From NCBI GenBank assembly GCA_021808525.1, contig JAKBBK010000003.1, forward strand, positions 34,586 through 98,585: 64,000 bases of DNA, written 5' to 3'. Shown one piece after another: positions 8,967-18,576 of this stretch. Numbering within the stretch: position 1 is the stretch's first letter; the number at the start of each line of letters is the position of its first letter. The position numbers and the translations under genes are program-made. This DNA is from Pseudomonadota bacterium (GTDB taxonomy: Bacteria > Pseudomonadota > Gammaproteobacteria > Burkholderiales > Burkholderiaceae_C). The notes under the pieces are model-generated. The model did not search any database. It was not told the DNA's origin and was given only the letters and a program-made list of their open reading frames with translations.

Positions 8967-9347
8967 TCACAGCCATCGCGGCAGCAGCACCAGCAACCAG
9001 GTCAACGCGCAAAGCAGCAAGGTTAGCAGTACCGCGGCGCTGCCGAGGTCCTTGGCCTGGCCGCTCAGCTCGTTGCGTTCCAGGGAGATTCGATCCACCG
9101 CGCATTCCAGCGAGGTGTTGAGCAACTCGACGATGGGCACCAGCAGGACCGAGCCTCCGAGCAGGGCGCGTTGCACGCCGTCGTCGCCCAGCCACAGCCC
9201 CAGCGGCAGCAGCACCAAGGCCAGCAGGCCCTCCTGGCGCAGCGCCGATTCGGTGCGCCAGGCGGCGCGCAGCCCGCGCAGCGAGTTGCGCAGCGCGCCC
9301 AGGGCCCGCGTGGCGCCGGAGGTCTTGTAGGGAGATGGCGGGTTCAA
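8967..9347 (-). CDS. dgkA: Diacylglycerol kinase
   Basis: ESALRQEGLLALVLLPL...VELLNTSLECAVDRISLERNELSGQAKDLGSAAV; likely TTG start overlapping the upstream stop (TTGA). Confidence 0.85.
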   Translation of the reverse strand: MNPPSPYKTSGATRALGALRNSLRGLRAAWRTESALRQEGLLALVLLPLGLWLGDDGVQRALLGGSVLLVPIVELLNTSLECAVDRISLERNELSGQAKDLGSAAVLLTLLLCALTWLLVLLPRWL

Positions 9348-10396
9348 GGCGCGGGGGTTTCGCCGCGCGCGGCGGCACCTTCCTCGGATTGCTCCGGGTC
9401 GGCGGCCTCGCGCAGGTGGTGCAGGAACTGTTCGGTGGCGCGCTCCCAGGTGAACTGGCGGGCGTGCGCCACCGCATTGTGCCGGGGAATGCGCAGGGCT
9501 TCCAGGCAGGCCCTGCGCAGGTCCTCGTCCAGCACTCCGGCCGGGGAGTCGCCGATCACGTCCAGGGGGCCCGTCACCGGATAGGCCGCTACCGGGCAGC
9601 CGCAGGCCAGCGCCTCCACCAGCACCAGCCCGAAGGTATCGGTACGGCTGGGGAACACGAACACGTCGGCACCCGAGTAGACCTCGGCCAGGCGATCCTG
9701 GCTGAGCACGCCCAGGAAGCTGACCTGCGGATGTTCGCGCCGGATGCGCTCGAGCTCCGGGCCTTCGCCCACCACCCACTTGGTGCCGGGCAGATCCAGG
9801 CGCAGGAAGGCGTCGACGTTCTTCTCCACCGCCACGCGCCCCACGTACAGGAACACCGGGGGCTTGCCCGCCAGGCGCGGGCCCTGGCGGGGGTGGAAGA
9901 TGGAAGTGTCCACCCCACGCGACCAGATCGCCAGGTTGCGCAGACCATGCTGGGCCAGGTCCTCCCGCACCACCCGCGTCGGGACCAGCGTGACCCGGGC
10001 CGCGCCGTGGAACCAGCGCATGTAGGCGTAGGTCCAGGCCAGGGGAATGCCGAAGCGCGCCTTGACGTACTCGGGGAAGCGGGTGTGGTAGGCGCTGGTC
10101 AGGGGGATGCCCATGCGCAGCGCCACGCGCCGTGCCGCGATGCCCAGCGGGCCCTCGGTGGCCACGTGCACCACGTCCGGGTCGAAGCGCCGGATCCCGG
10201 CCAGCACCGAGCGGTAGGGGCGCCAGCTGAGCCGGATCTCGGGGTAGGTGGGGCAGGGCAGGGTGCGAAAACTGCCGGGCTCGATCACCTCCACCTCCTC
10301 GCCCCGCTGGCGCAGGCACTCGATGGTGGTCTTGAGCGTGCGCACCACGCCGTTGACCTGGGGGCTCCAGGCGTCGGTCACGATCAGGATTCGCAT
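9344..10396 (-). CDS. Family 4 glycosyltransferase (alpha-mannosyltransferase-like)
   Basis: MRILIVTDAWSPQVNGVVRTL...; VFVFPSRTDTFGLVLVEALACGCPVAAYPV. Confidence 0.9.
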   Translation of the reverse strand: MRILIVTDAWSPQVNGVVRTLKTTIECLRQRGEEVEVIEPGSFRTLPCPTYPEIRLSWRPYRSVLAGIRRFDPDVVHVATEGPLGIAARRVALRMGIPLTSAYHTRFPEYVKARFGIPLAWTYAYMRWFHGAARVTLVPTRVVREDLAQHGLRNLAIWSRGVDTSIFHPRQGPRLAGKPPVFLYVGRVAVEKNVDAFLRLDLPGTKWVVGEGPELERIRREHPQVSFLGVLSQDRLAEVYSGADVFVFPSRTDTFGLVLVEALACGCPVAAYPVTGPLDVIGDSPAGVLDEDLRRACLEALRIPRHNAVAHARQFTWERATEQFLHHLREAADPEQSEEGAAARGETPAP

Positions 10397-10426
10397 GGCT
10401 GGACTCGCCGGGGTGGGGGTGGGGGG

Positions 10427-11332
10427 TCAGGCGCGGGCCTGCGGGCGCAGTTCGGCCAGCACCTGGGGGGCGGCCGAGGAGGGTTTCCACATCAGCAATT
10501 GCAGCGAGCCGTCGTCGAGTTCGGCCACGGCGGTCAGGCTTTCCACCCAGTCTCCGCAATTGGCGTAGACGATGGACTCGATGTGGCGCAACTCGGCGCG
10601 GTGGATATGGCCGCAGACCACCCCCTCGCAACCCCGGCGCGCGGCCTCCTCGGCCAGCAGCTGCTCGAAATTGGAGATGTAGCTGACGGCGTTCTTGACC
10701 TTGCCCTTCAGGTATTGGGAAAGCGACCAGTAGGCAAAGCCCATGCGGTGACGCGCATGGTTGAGCCAGCGATTGAGCTTGAGGCTGAACACGTACAAGG
10801 CATCGCCCAGGTGGGCCAGCCATTTCGCGTGCATGACCACGCCGTCGAACCAGTCGCCGTGCACCACCCACAGGCGCGCGCCGGAGGCGGTGAGGTGCAC
10901 GGCGTCGCTGAGCACCTCGATGCCGCCGAAATGCAGACCGGCGTAATGCCTGGCGAATTCATCGTGATTCCCGGGCACGAACACCACGCGACTGCCCTTG
11001 CGGGCCTTGCGCAGGAGTTTTTGCACCACGTCGTTGTGGGCCTGGGGCCAGTACCAGCCCTTGCGCAATTGCCAGCCGTCGATGATGTCCCCGACCAGGT
11101 AAATGGTCGAGGCGTGGCAATGGCGCAGCAATTCCAGCAGCGCGGCGGCCTTGCAGTCGCGCGTGCCCAGGTGCACGTCGGACAGCCACAGGGTGCGGTA
11201 GCGGTGGGACTCCGGGTCGTCGCCCAGGGTATCGGGGGTCGAGGGCTGCCCTGCGATGCTCGCGGAGCCCGGCAGGGCCGCGGCTGTGTCGGGCAGGCCG
11301 CGCAGGGCTTTGGAGGCGAGGGAGGACCACAT
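10427..11332 (-). CDS. UDP-2,3-diacylglucosamine diphosphatase-like metallophosphatase (COG2908)
   Basis: LWLSDVHLGTRDCKA, YLVGDIIDGW, VPGNHDEFARHY, VHGDWFD, CGHIHRAEL. Confidence 0.88.
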   Translation of the reverse strand: MWSSLASKALRGLPDTAAALPGSASIAGQPSTPDTLGDDPESHRYRTLWLSDVHLGTRDCKAAALLELLRHCHASTIYLVGDIIDGWQLRKGWYWPQAHNDVVQKLLRKARKGSRVVFVPGNHDEFARHYAGLHFGGIEVLSDAVHLTASGARLWVVHGDWFDGVVMHAKWLAHLGDALYVFSLKLNRWLNHARHRMGFAYWSLSQYLKGKVKNAVSYISNFEQLLAEEAARRGCEGVVCGHIHRAELRHIESIVYANCGDWVESLTAVAELDDGSLQLLMWKPSSAAPQVLAELRPQARA

Positions 11333-11401
11333 GAGCCCCCATTGCAGCGCCGCCGCGTGACGGGCGCGTGACAGCACATGACCGCGCCGGCTCGGCGCGG
11401 T

Positions 11402-12286
11402 TCAGCGGGACGGAGCAGAGGCCGTGGCCGTGGCCGAGGCGGAGGGCGTGGGCGGCGTGCGACGCGGGGCGGGATGCGCGGGAGCCGAAGCCGCCGTGGT
11501 GGCGAGCCCGCCGGCGGCGTTCGAGCCGCTGGCGGTCGGGAGCGCCGGGGCCGCGGCGGCCGAGGAGCCAGGCTGGCGCGAGCCGCCGGGCTGCGCCGCT
11601 CCGGGGGGCGTCGGGGAGGGCGATCGGGTGGAGGAGGCCGCCGCGGCCGGGAGGGCAGCGCTGGCCTTGGGCGCTGCGGCCGCCGGCGCGCCGCTCACGG
11701 GCCTGGCCGCGGTGCCGGAGGCCGCGGGCCGCGGATGCGGCGCTCGGGCGCCGCGCAGGTGCAGGGGCAGGGCGGGCGCCACCGGCTTGATGGGGTGCCG
11801 GGGCGCATGGCTCACGTACTGCTCCACATGGGGGGGCGTCAGCGCCTTGTGCCCCTCATGGGCCAGCGCCTTGCGCTGCTGGGGGCTGAGTTGCTGGTAG
11901 CGCTCCCAGGCCTTGCGCCGGCTTTGCACCGGGGCTCGTCCGGTGGCCAGGTAGTTCTCGCGCGCCAGGCGGCGCTGGCCGGGGCTCATATGCACCCACT
12001 CGACCATGCGTTTTTGCAGGATTTCGCGTTGTTGTTGGCTCATCGCCGAGTAACGCGACGCGATATTCAGCCATTTGCGACGGCGATCGGCCGAGAAACC
12101 CGCCCATTCGCCCTGCAGCGGGGCCAGCGCCTGGCGCTGCATCGCGCTCAGGTGCTGCCAATCGGTGGTCTGCGTGGTCGTGGGGCCTGCCCAGGCCGAG
12201 CCCGCCAGCGCCAGCAGCAGCGCGCCCACGCCCAGCGAGGCCAGATCGCGAAGGCCGCGCAGGGCGCGCGCGCGGGCCGCCGCCAT
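11402..12286 (-). CDS. DUF3106 family periplasmic protein with Pro/Ala-rich C-terminal tail
   Basis: Signal peptide ...LLALAGSAWAGP; repeated LSxxQRxxL motifs; low-complexity C-terminus. Confidence 0.75.
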   Translation of the reverse strand: MAAARARALRGLRDLASLGVGALLLALAGSAWAGPTTTQTTDWQHLSAMQRQALAPLQGEWAGFSADRRRKWLNIASRYSAMSQQQREILQKRMVEWVHMSPGQRRLARENYLATGRAPVQSRRKAWERYQQLSPQQRKALAHEGHKALTPPHVEQYVSHAPRHPIKPVAPALPLHLRGARAPHPRPAASGTAARPVSGAPAAAAPKASAALPAAAASSTRSPSPTPPGAAQPGGSRQPGSSAAAAPALPTASGSNAAGGLATTAASAPAHPAPRRTPPTPSASATATASAPSR

Positions 12287-12723
12287 CACGCGGAGCCTTC
12301 CCGCAGGTAGTTGCGGAACCCGGGGTCGGTATAGGCCTGCGGGGGCAGGTCGTCGAGCAGCAGCGCGGTGTCGATATCCGCGATCCGATGCACGAATCGC
12401 TCCTGCTGGAAATGCTGCAGCATGTACAGGCCGAACAGCAAGGTGGGCAGCGCCAGGGCCAGCCCCAGGCGGGCCCGCCATGCGGAACCGTCTGCCGGGC
12501 CGGACCCCAGCACGGCCGCGCCGCCACGGTTCAGCCAGCTCGTCGCGGGGCGCTTTCGGGCCTGGCGGTGGCGCGCCAGTGCCGCGCCGCGCGCCTGCGC
12601 CAGACGGCGTTCGAGTTCCGGCGACAGCCGATCCTCGGCTTCGCTCAGCCGCGCCGCCACGGCGTAGCCGAAGCGCGCTTGCACGGCCTCTTGCCGCGCC
12701 GCATGGTCGTTATCTGTTGTCAT
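12286..12723 (-). CDS. DUF3619 family single-pass membrane protein
   Basis: QARFGYAVAARLSEAEDRLSPELERRLAQARGAALA; one TM segment LGLALALPTLLFGLYML; overlaps both neighbours. Confidence 0.75.
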   Translation of the reverse strand: MTTDNDHAARQEAVQARFGYAVAARLSEAEDRLSPELERRLAQARGAALARHRQARKRPATSWLNRGGAAVLGSGPADGSAWRARLGLALALPTLLFGLYMLQHFQQERFVHRIADIDTALLLDDLPPQAYTDPGFRNYLREGSA

Positions 12724-13336
12724 GATCCAAACCTCGTGCCCGCAGCGCCTTGGCCAGGGTCTGCGTCGCTCGGGAACAGTGCGTTTTCACGCTTCCCTCG
12801 GAACATCCCATGGCTTGCGCGGTCTCGGCCACATCCAGCCCCTCCCAGTAACGCAGCAGGAAGGCCTCGCGTTGACGCTCGGGCAGGCGGGCGATCTCCT
12901 GTTCCAGCATCTCCAGGGTCTGCATGCGTTCCAGGCGGCGATCCGCGGCTTCGCTCTGCCCCGAGGCATCGTTCACCTCCAGGGACTCCAGCAAGTCGAA
13001 GTCCACTTCCGAATCTTCGTCGGATCCACGGAAATCCGACATATTGCTCATCCAGCCCGCGCGCACCTTCTGGCGTCGGTGCCAGTCCAGGATCGCATTG
13101 GTCAGGATGCGCTGGAACAGCATCGGCCATTGCGCTGCGTCGCGCGATCCGTAGCTTTCGGCCAGGCGGATCATCGAGTCCTGCACGATGTCCAGCGCCG
13201 AATCGGCATTCTGGGTGGCGAAATGGGCGCGCTTGAACGCCCGTTTCTCCACGCTGCGCAAGAAAATCGAAAGTTCCTGTTCTGAAGCCACAAGCTGTGG
13301 GCACCGGGACGCGGGCAAGAGCGAGCCAGCCGGCAA
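12710..13336 (-). CDS. ECF-type RNA polymerase sigma factor (RpoE-like; start uncertain)
   Basis: Region 2 ALDIVQDSMIRL...WPMLFQRILTNAILDWHRR; region 4 RLPERQREAFLLRYWEGLDVAETAQAMGCSEGSVKTHCSRA. Confidence 0.9.
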   Translation of the reverse strand: MPAGSLLPASRCPQLVASEQELSIFLRSVEKRAFKRAHFATQNADSALDIVQDSMIRLAESYGSRDAAQWPMLFQRILTNAILDWHRRQKVRAGWMSNMSDFRGSDEDSEVDFDLLESLEVNDASGQSEAADRRLERMQTLEMLEQEIARLPERQREAFLLRYWEGLDVAETAQAMGCSEGSVKTHCSRATQTLAKALRARGLDHDNR

Positions 13337-13434
13337 TTATGCCCGCATGGCGCCACGCGTCGGCCCTCGGCGCGCGCGCGGCCCCGGCGGGGCGCCTCGC
13401 GCCATGGGCCGGGGCCGGCCCGGCGCGGGGGCGG

Positions 13435-13740
13435 TCAGTGCGCGGACGCGCCCAGCAGTTCGAAATGCTCGACCTGCGGCGGCCTGGCGAAAAAGGGCCC
13501 CACCACGTCACGCCAGCGGGCGAAGTCGGGCGATTGGCGAAAGCCCTGCATGTGGTCTTCCAGGCTTTCCCAGCGGATCTGCAGCACATAGCGCTGGGGA
13601 TTTTCCACGCCCTTGTGCACCTGCCAACCCAGGAAACCCCTGGCCTGGGCGATGATCTGGGTCACTCCGCGCTGGATGGCGGCATCGAATTCGGCTTCGC
13701 GGCCGGGCTGGATCTGGATATCGGCGAGTTCGAGAATCAT
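13435..13740 (-). CDS. Antibiotic biosynthesis monooxygenase (ABM) family protein
   Basis: MILELADIQIQPGREAEFDAAI...GFLGWQVHKGVENPQRYVLQIRWESLEDHM. Confidence 0.85.
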   Translation of the reverse strand: MILELADIQIQPGREAEFDAAIQRGVTQIIAQARGFLGWQVHKGVENPQRYVLQIRWESLEDHMQGFRQSPDFARWRDVVGPFFARPPQVEHFELLGASAH

Positions 13741-13889
13741 GGTTGCAGGTCTGCGGTATCGAGGCTTCGGGCCGCGCCCCCCGGCGCTGGGTCTGCTCGG
13801 GCGGCTTCGTCCCCCCTGGGTGCATTGTCGAACAGCTCGCGCGAAGCTGCAGCGCGGGAGCCCGCGTGCGCCGGCGGCCCGCGGGCTCC

Positions 13890-13895
13890 TACAAT
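13890..13895 (+). promoter_or_regulatory. Candidate sigma70 -10 element TACAAT upstream of ribBX
   Basis: gctccTACAATgcc, 78 nt before the ATG; -35 not clear. Confidence 0.35.
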
Positions 13896-13972
13896 GCCGC
13901 CCTGGCCCGCGGGCCGCGCGAGCGGGCTGCCTGCGTCTTCCCGTTCCCAGCCGCGCGCGGCGCGACTCCACC

Positions 13973-15106
13973 ATGCCCATCAGCCCCGTATCCGAAATCG
14001 TCGACGAGATCCGCGCAGGACGCATGGTCATCCTGGTGGACGAGGAGGATCGCGAGAACGAGGGCGATCTGGTGCTGGCCGCGGACAAGGTCAGCGCCGA
14101 GGCCATCAATTTCATGGCCACGCATGGGCGTGGCCTGGTCTGCCTGACCCTCACGCGCCAGCGCTGCGAGCAGATCGGCCTGCGGCCGATGGTCCCGCAC
14201 AACGGCTCGGTGCACGGCACGGCCTTCACCGTGTCCATCGAGGCGGCCGAGGGCGTGAGCACCGGCATCTCGGCCGCCGACCGCGCGCACACCACCCGCG
14301 TGGCGGTGGCGCCCGACGCGCGCCCGGAGGACATCGTGCAGCCCGGCCACGTGTTCCCGCTGACGGCGCAGGACGGCGGCGTGCTCATGCGCGCCGGCCA
14401 CACCGAGGCCGGTTGCGACCTCGCCCGCCTGGCCGGTTTCGAGCCCGCCGCCGTGATCTGCGAGATCATGAACGACGACGGCACCATGGCGCGCCTGCCG
14501 GACCTGGAAGGTTTCGCCCAGCGTCACGCGCTGAAGATCGGCACCATCGCCGACCTGATCGAATACCGCAGTCGCACCGAGAGCCTGATCGAGCGCGTGC
14601 AGGAACGCGGCATGCGCAGCGCCGCCGGCGAGGTCGACGCCGTGCTGTATCGCGACCGCGCCGGCGCAGGCGTGCACCTGGCGCTGGTCAAGGGGGATCC
14701 CCGGGCCGCGTCCTCGGCGGTGCTGGTGCGGGTCCACGAGCCGATCTCGCTGATGGACGTGCTGGACAGCCAGTCCAGCGGCCACAGCTGGAGCGTGGCG
14801 CAGGCGCTGGAGCGCATCGGCGAGGCTGGCTGCGGCGTGCTGGTGCTGCTCAACGCCGGCGAGAGCGCCGACGAGGTGGCGCAGCGCTTCGCCGCGCCGG
14901 CCGGCAGGCCGCGCAGCCGCGGCGCGGCCGCGGCCCTGCGCAATTACGGCATCGGGGCCCAGATCCTGCGCGATCTCGGCGTGCGCCGCATGCGCCTGCT
15001 GGCGGCGCCGCGCAAGATGCCCAGCATGACCGGCTTCGGGCTCGAGATCGAAGGCTTCGAGCCGCCACCCCAGGCAGACGCCGACACGGCCGCGCCTTCC
15101 CACTGA
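13973..15106 (+). CDS. ribBX: 3,4-dihydroxy-2-butanone-4-phosphate synthase fused to a degenerate GTP cyclohydrolase II-like domain (RibBX type)
   Basis: DEEDRENEGDLVLAADKV, RAGHTEAGCDLARLAG; C-terminal half resembles GCHII but has no CX2GX7CXC zinc site. Confidence 0.9.
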   Translation: MPISPVSEIVDEIRAGRMVILVDEEDRENEGDLVLAADKVSAEAINFMATHGRGLVCLTLTRQRCEQIGLRPMVPHNGSVHGTAFTVSIEAAEGVSTGISAADRAHTTRVAVAPDARPEDIVQPGHVFPLTAQDGGVLMRAGHTEAGCDLARLAGFEPAAVICEIMNDDGTMARLPDLEGFAQRHALKIGTIADLIEYRSRTESLIERVQERGMRSAAGEVDAVLYRDRAGAGVHLALVKGDPRAASSAVLVRVHEPISLMDVLDSQSSGHSWSVAQALERIGEAGCGVLVLLNAGESADEVAQRFAAPAGRPRSRGAAAALRNYGIGAQILRDLGVRRMRLLAAPRKMPSMTGFGLEIEGFEPPPQADADTAAPSH

Positions 15107-15113
15107 GACCCCC

Positions 15114-15587
15114 ATGCAAAACGCCCGACTGCGGGACGACCCCGCGATGCTCGACGCCAGCGGCCTGCGCATCGCGCTGGTGCAGGCCCGCTTCAACGTG
15201 CACATCACCGACCGGCTGCTGGAATCGTGCACGCGCCAGTTGCGCGAGCTCGGCGCCGAGCCCGCGCAGGTGCTGAGCGTTCCCGGCGCGCTGGAAGTGC
15301 CGCAGGCGCTGGAGCTGCTGGCGCGCCGCGGCGATGTGGACGCGCTGGTGGCGCTGGGCTGCGTGATCCGCGGCGCCACCTACCACTTCGAGCTGGTCTG
15401 CGATACCTCGGCCGCGGGCGTGCAGCAGGTGGCCCTGGGCCACGGCATTCCGGTGGCCAACGGCATCCTCACCGTGGAGGACGAGGCGCAGGCGCAGGAG
15501 CGCATCGACAAGGGCGCCGAATGCGCGCGCGTGGCCGTGGAAATGGCGCGCCTGGCTCGCGGGCTGCGTGCGGGGCAGGCATCATGA
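15114..15587 (+). CDS. ribH: 6,7-dimethyl-8-ribityllumazine synthase
   Basis: VQARFNVHITDRLLESC, VPGALEVPQALE, ALGCVIRGATYHFE, VANGILTVE. Confidence 0.95.
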   Translation: MQNARLRDDPAMLDASGLRIALVQARFNVHITDRLLESCTRQLRELGAEPAQVLSVPGALEVPQALELLARRGDVDALVALGCVIRGATYHFELVCDTSAAGVQQVALGHGIPVANGILTVEDEAQAQERIDKGAECARVAVEMARLARGLRAGQAS

Positions 15588-16180
15588 GCAGCTCCACGCC
15601 CGCGAAGAGCGCGCGCCGCAAGGCACGCGAGCTGGCCCTGCAGGGCCTGTTCGAGTGGCTGATCTCCGGCAGCGACTCGGGCGCCATCGAGGCCTTCCTG
15701 CACGAGCGATTCCCGACCATCAAGCTCGATCGCGAGCTGCTGGATTCCCTGCTTCACGGCTGCATCCGGGAAGCCGGCGGGCTCGACGAGCTGCTGCAGC
15801 CCCTGCTCGACCGCCCCAGCCGCGAGCTGTCCCCGGTGGAGCACGCCTTGCTGCTGCTGGGTGCCTACGAGATGCGCTTCCTGCCCGAGGTGCCTTACAA
15901 GGTGATCATCAACGAGGCGGTGGACCTGGCCAAGCAGTACGGGGGAACCGACGGGTTCAAGTACGTCAACGGCGTGCTCGATCGCCTCGCGCTCGACTTG
16001 CGCCCCGCCGAGGCGGCGCAGCGTCCGGCGCGCGCCCCGGCCTCGCGCGAGCAGGCGCCGGTGGAGGCGCCGAGGGCGGCCAGCGTGCCGGTGAGCATCA
16101 AGCCGCGCAGCGCGCGCCCCGCGGCCTCCGCGGGAGGGCCGCGCGCGAATCAGCCGCCCAGGCGTCCGCGCCAGCGATAG
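15584..16180 (+). CDS. nusB: Transcription antitermination factor NusB
   Basis: ARRKARELALQGLFEW...PYKVIINEAVDLAKQYGGTDGFKYVNGVLDRLA; ATGA overlap with ribH. Confidence 0.93.
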   Translation: MSSSTPAKSARRKARELALQGLFEWLISGSDSGAIEAFLHERFPTIKLDRELLDSLLHGCIREAGGLDELLQPLLDRPSRELSPVEHALLLLGAYEMRFLPEVPYKVIINEAVDLAKQYGGTDGFKYVNGVLDRLALDLRPAEAAQRPARAPASREQAPVEAPRAASVPVSIKPRSARPAASAGGPRANQPPRRPRQR

Positions 16181-17352
16181 TCGACGCCGATCGGCAGCAC
16201 CTCCACGCGGTGCAGGCGCAGGCCCTCGGACGGGGCCTGCAGGGGGCCGAAGGGCCCGATGCCCGCGCCCTGGCCGAGCAGCAGCGCGGCCTGGTACACC
16301 AGCACTTCGTCGACCACGCCCGCGGCCAGCAGCGAGGCGTTCAGACGGGCGCCTGCCTCGACGTGGAGTTCGCCGATCTGGCGTTGCGCCAGCAGGTGCA
16401 TGAGTTCGCGCAGGTCCACCTTGCCCGGCTTGTCGGCATCGCCCGGAACCGCCAGCAGTTGCGCTCCCAGATCGAGCAGCGCGGCGCCGCGGCGCGCGGC
16501 CTCGGCGGGGTCCAGGGCGTGGGCCACCAGCACCCGCGCGGGGTCCCCATGGCGCAGCAGCCTGGCCTGCGGCCCGAGCTCCAGACGGCTGTCCACCACC
16601 ACCCGCCAGGGCTGGCGCGTGGTGGCCACGTGGCGCACGTCCAGCCGGGGGTCGTCGTCGCGCACCGTGCCGATGCCCGTGAGCACCGCGCAGGCGCGCG
16701 CGCGCCAGTGGTGGGCGTCGGCGCGCGCGGCCGGCCCCGTGATCCACTGGCTGGCGCCGTTGGGCAGCGCGGTGATGCCGTCCAGCGAGCTCGCGACCTT
16801 CAGGCGCAGCCAGGGACGCCCGCGCTCGATGCGCGAGAAAAACCCCAGGTTGAGTTCGCGCGATTCGTTCTCCAGCAGGCCGCACTCCACGTGCACTCCG
16901 GCGTCGCGCAGACGCTGCAGGCCCCCGCCGTCGACCAGAGGGTTCGGATCGCGCGCGGCCGCGACCACGCGGGCCACGCCGGCGGCCACCAGGGCGTCGG
17001 CGCAGGGCGGCGTGCGGCCATGGTGCGAGCAGGGCTCCAGCGTGACATAGGCGGTGGCGCCGCCCGGGTCGACGCCGCGGCGCTTCGCCTCGGCGAGGGC
17101 GACGGCTTCGGCGTGGCGACTGCCGGCTTCCTCGGTGGCCCCCTCGGCCAGCACCCGGCCGTCGCGCACCAGCACGCAGCCCACGCGCGGATTCGGGCTG
17201 GTGCGGTACAACACGCGTCCCGCCAGCTGCAGGGCGCGGCGCATCATGCGCAGGTCGAGCTCGGCCGGGGTCGCGGGGTGCTGCGCCGTGGCGCCGTGCC
17301 GCGGCGCGGCGCCCAGCGCCTGCGGCGGCCTCGGGGTCTGGTGCTCGCTCAT
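16150..17352 (-). CDS. ribD: Bifunctional riboflavin deaminase/reductase RibD
   Basis: [10 protein letters not shown]...[41 protein letters not shown]. Confidence 0.94.
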   Translation of the reverse strand: MSEHQTPRPPQALGAAPRHGATAQHPATPAELDLRMMRRALQLAGRVLYRTSPNPRVGCVLVRDGRVLAEGATEEAGSRHAEAVALAEAKRRGVDPGGATAYVTLEPCSHHGRTPPCADALVAAGVARVVAAARDPNPLVDGGGLQRLRDAGVHVECGLLENESRELNLGFFSRIERGRPWLRLKVASSLDGITALPNGASQWITGPAARADAHHWRARACAVLTGIGTVRDDDPRLDVRHVATTRQPWRVVVDSRLELGPQARLLRHGDPARVLVAHALDPAEAARRGAALLDLGAQLLAVPGDADKPGKVDLRELMHLLAQRQIGELHVEAGARLNASLLAAGVVDEVLVYQAALLLGQGAGIGPFGPLQAPSEGLRLHRVEVLPIGVDYRWRGRLGG

Positions 17353-17849
17353 TTGCGCGGGCTCCGCGGGGTGCGGCGCGGTGTGGCGCGCACCTGCGCC
17401 CCGCGGGCCATCTCCTCGAGGATCTGCACGAACTGCGCCGGGTCCTTGAAACTGCGATACACCGAGGCGAAGCGAACGTAGGACACCTCATCCAGGCGCT
17501 TGAGCTCGTCCATCACCCATTCCCCGATGCGCGCCGAATCCAGCTCGCGCACCCCCGTCTGCAGCAGGCGCTGCTCGATGCGCCCGATCGCCGCGTCCAC
17601 CTCCTCGGCGGGAACCGGGCGCTTGCGCAGCGCCAGCGCCAGCGAGGCGGCCAGCTTGTCGCGGGAATAGTCCACGCGCCGCCCATCCTTCTTGACCACC
17701 GAGGGGAAGCTCACCTCGGCGCGTTCATAGGTGGTGAAGCGCTTGTCGCAGCCCGCGCAGCGCCGGCGCCGGCGCAGCGCCGTGGCATCCTCGACCTCGC
17801 GGGTCTCCACCACCTGGGTGTCGGGGTGCTGGCAAAAGGGACATTTCAT
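17349..17849 (-). CDS. nrdR: Transcriptional repressor NrdR
   Basis: [43 protein letters not shown]. Confidence 0.97.
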   Translation of the reverse strand: MKCPFCQHPDTQVVETREVEDATALRRRRRCAGCDKRFTTYERAEVSFPSVVKKDGRRVDYSRDKLAASLALALRKRPVPAEEVDAAIGRIEQRLLQTGVRELDSARIGEWVMDELKRLDEVSYVRFASVYRSFKDPAQFVQILEEMARGAQVRATPRRTPRSPRK

Positions 17850-17927
17850 GGCGAGACAAGGGGGCCGAAAAGCCCTCATTATGGGCCGGCGCGGTTCCCC
17901 CGCCGCGGGATCGCCGCGGGGCGCCAC

Positions 17928-17933
17928 TACACT
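17928..17933 (+). promoter_or_regulatory. Candidate -10 element TACACT immediately before purN
   Basis: ccacTACACTgccggccATG, 7 nt between the hexamer and the ATG. Confidence 0.35.
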
Positions 17934-17940
17934 GCCGGCC

Positions 17941-18576
17941 ATGCCCGAGCAAGTCCCTTCGATCGTCATTCTGATTTCCGGCACCGGATCCAATCTCCAG
18001 GCCATCGTCAACGCCTGCGCCGAACAGGCCTGGGCGGCCCGCGTGGCCGCCGTCATCAGCAACCGCGCGGACGCCCCCGGGCTGCGATTCGCCGCCGAGC
18101 GCGGCATCGCCCGCGAGGTGCTGGACCATCGCGACGCGCCGAGTCGCGAGGACTACGACCGCGAGCTCGCGCGGCGCATCGACGCGCACGCCCCGGCGGT
18201 GGTGGTCCTGGCCGGCTTCATGCGCCTGCTCACGCCGTGGTTCGTGCAGCGCTACCAAGGCCGGCTGATCAACGTGCACCCCTCGCTGCTGCCCGCCTTC
18301 GCCGGCCTGCACACCCATCGCCGGGCCCTCGAGGCCGGCGTGAAGCTGCATGGCGCGACGGTGCACCTGGTCACACCCGAGGTGGATGCCGGGCCGATCG
18401 TGGCCCAGGCCGCGGTGCCGGTGCTCGACGACGATACCGAGGCCAGCCTGGCGGCGCGGGTGCTGGAGCAGGAACACCGCATCTACCCGGCGGCCGTGCG
18501 GGCGCTGCTCGAAGGGCGCCTGCGCGTGCAGGGCCGGCGCGTGCGCGTGCTGGACGCCATGGGGCAGGGGCGATGA
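17941..18576 (+). CDS. purN: Phosphoribosylglycinamide formyltransferase
   Basis: [55 protein letters not shown]. Confidence 0.95.
   Translation: MPEQVPSIVILISGTGSNLQAIVNACAEQAWAARVAAVISNRADAPGLRFAAERGIAREVLDHRDAPSREDYDRELARRIDAHAPAVVVLAGFMRLLTPWFVQRYQGRLINVHPSLLPAFAGLHTHRRALEAGVKLHGATVHLVTPEVDAGPIVAQAAVPVLDDDTEASLAARVLEQEHRIYPAAVRALLEGRLRVQGRRVRVLDAMGQGR

Noticed and set aside
13741-13972. FMN (RFN) riboswitch upstream of ribBX
   Set aside because: The characteristic RFN core (AGGGNCNGGGCGNAAUUCCC... and GCGGUAAA-type segments) was not found by eye.
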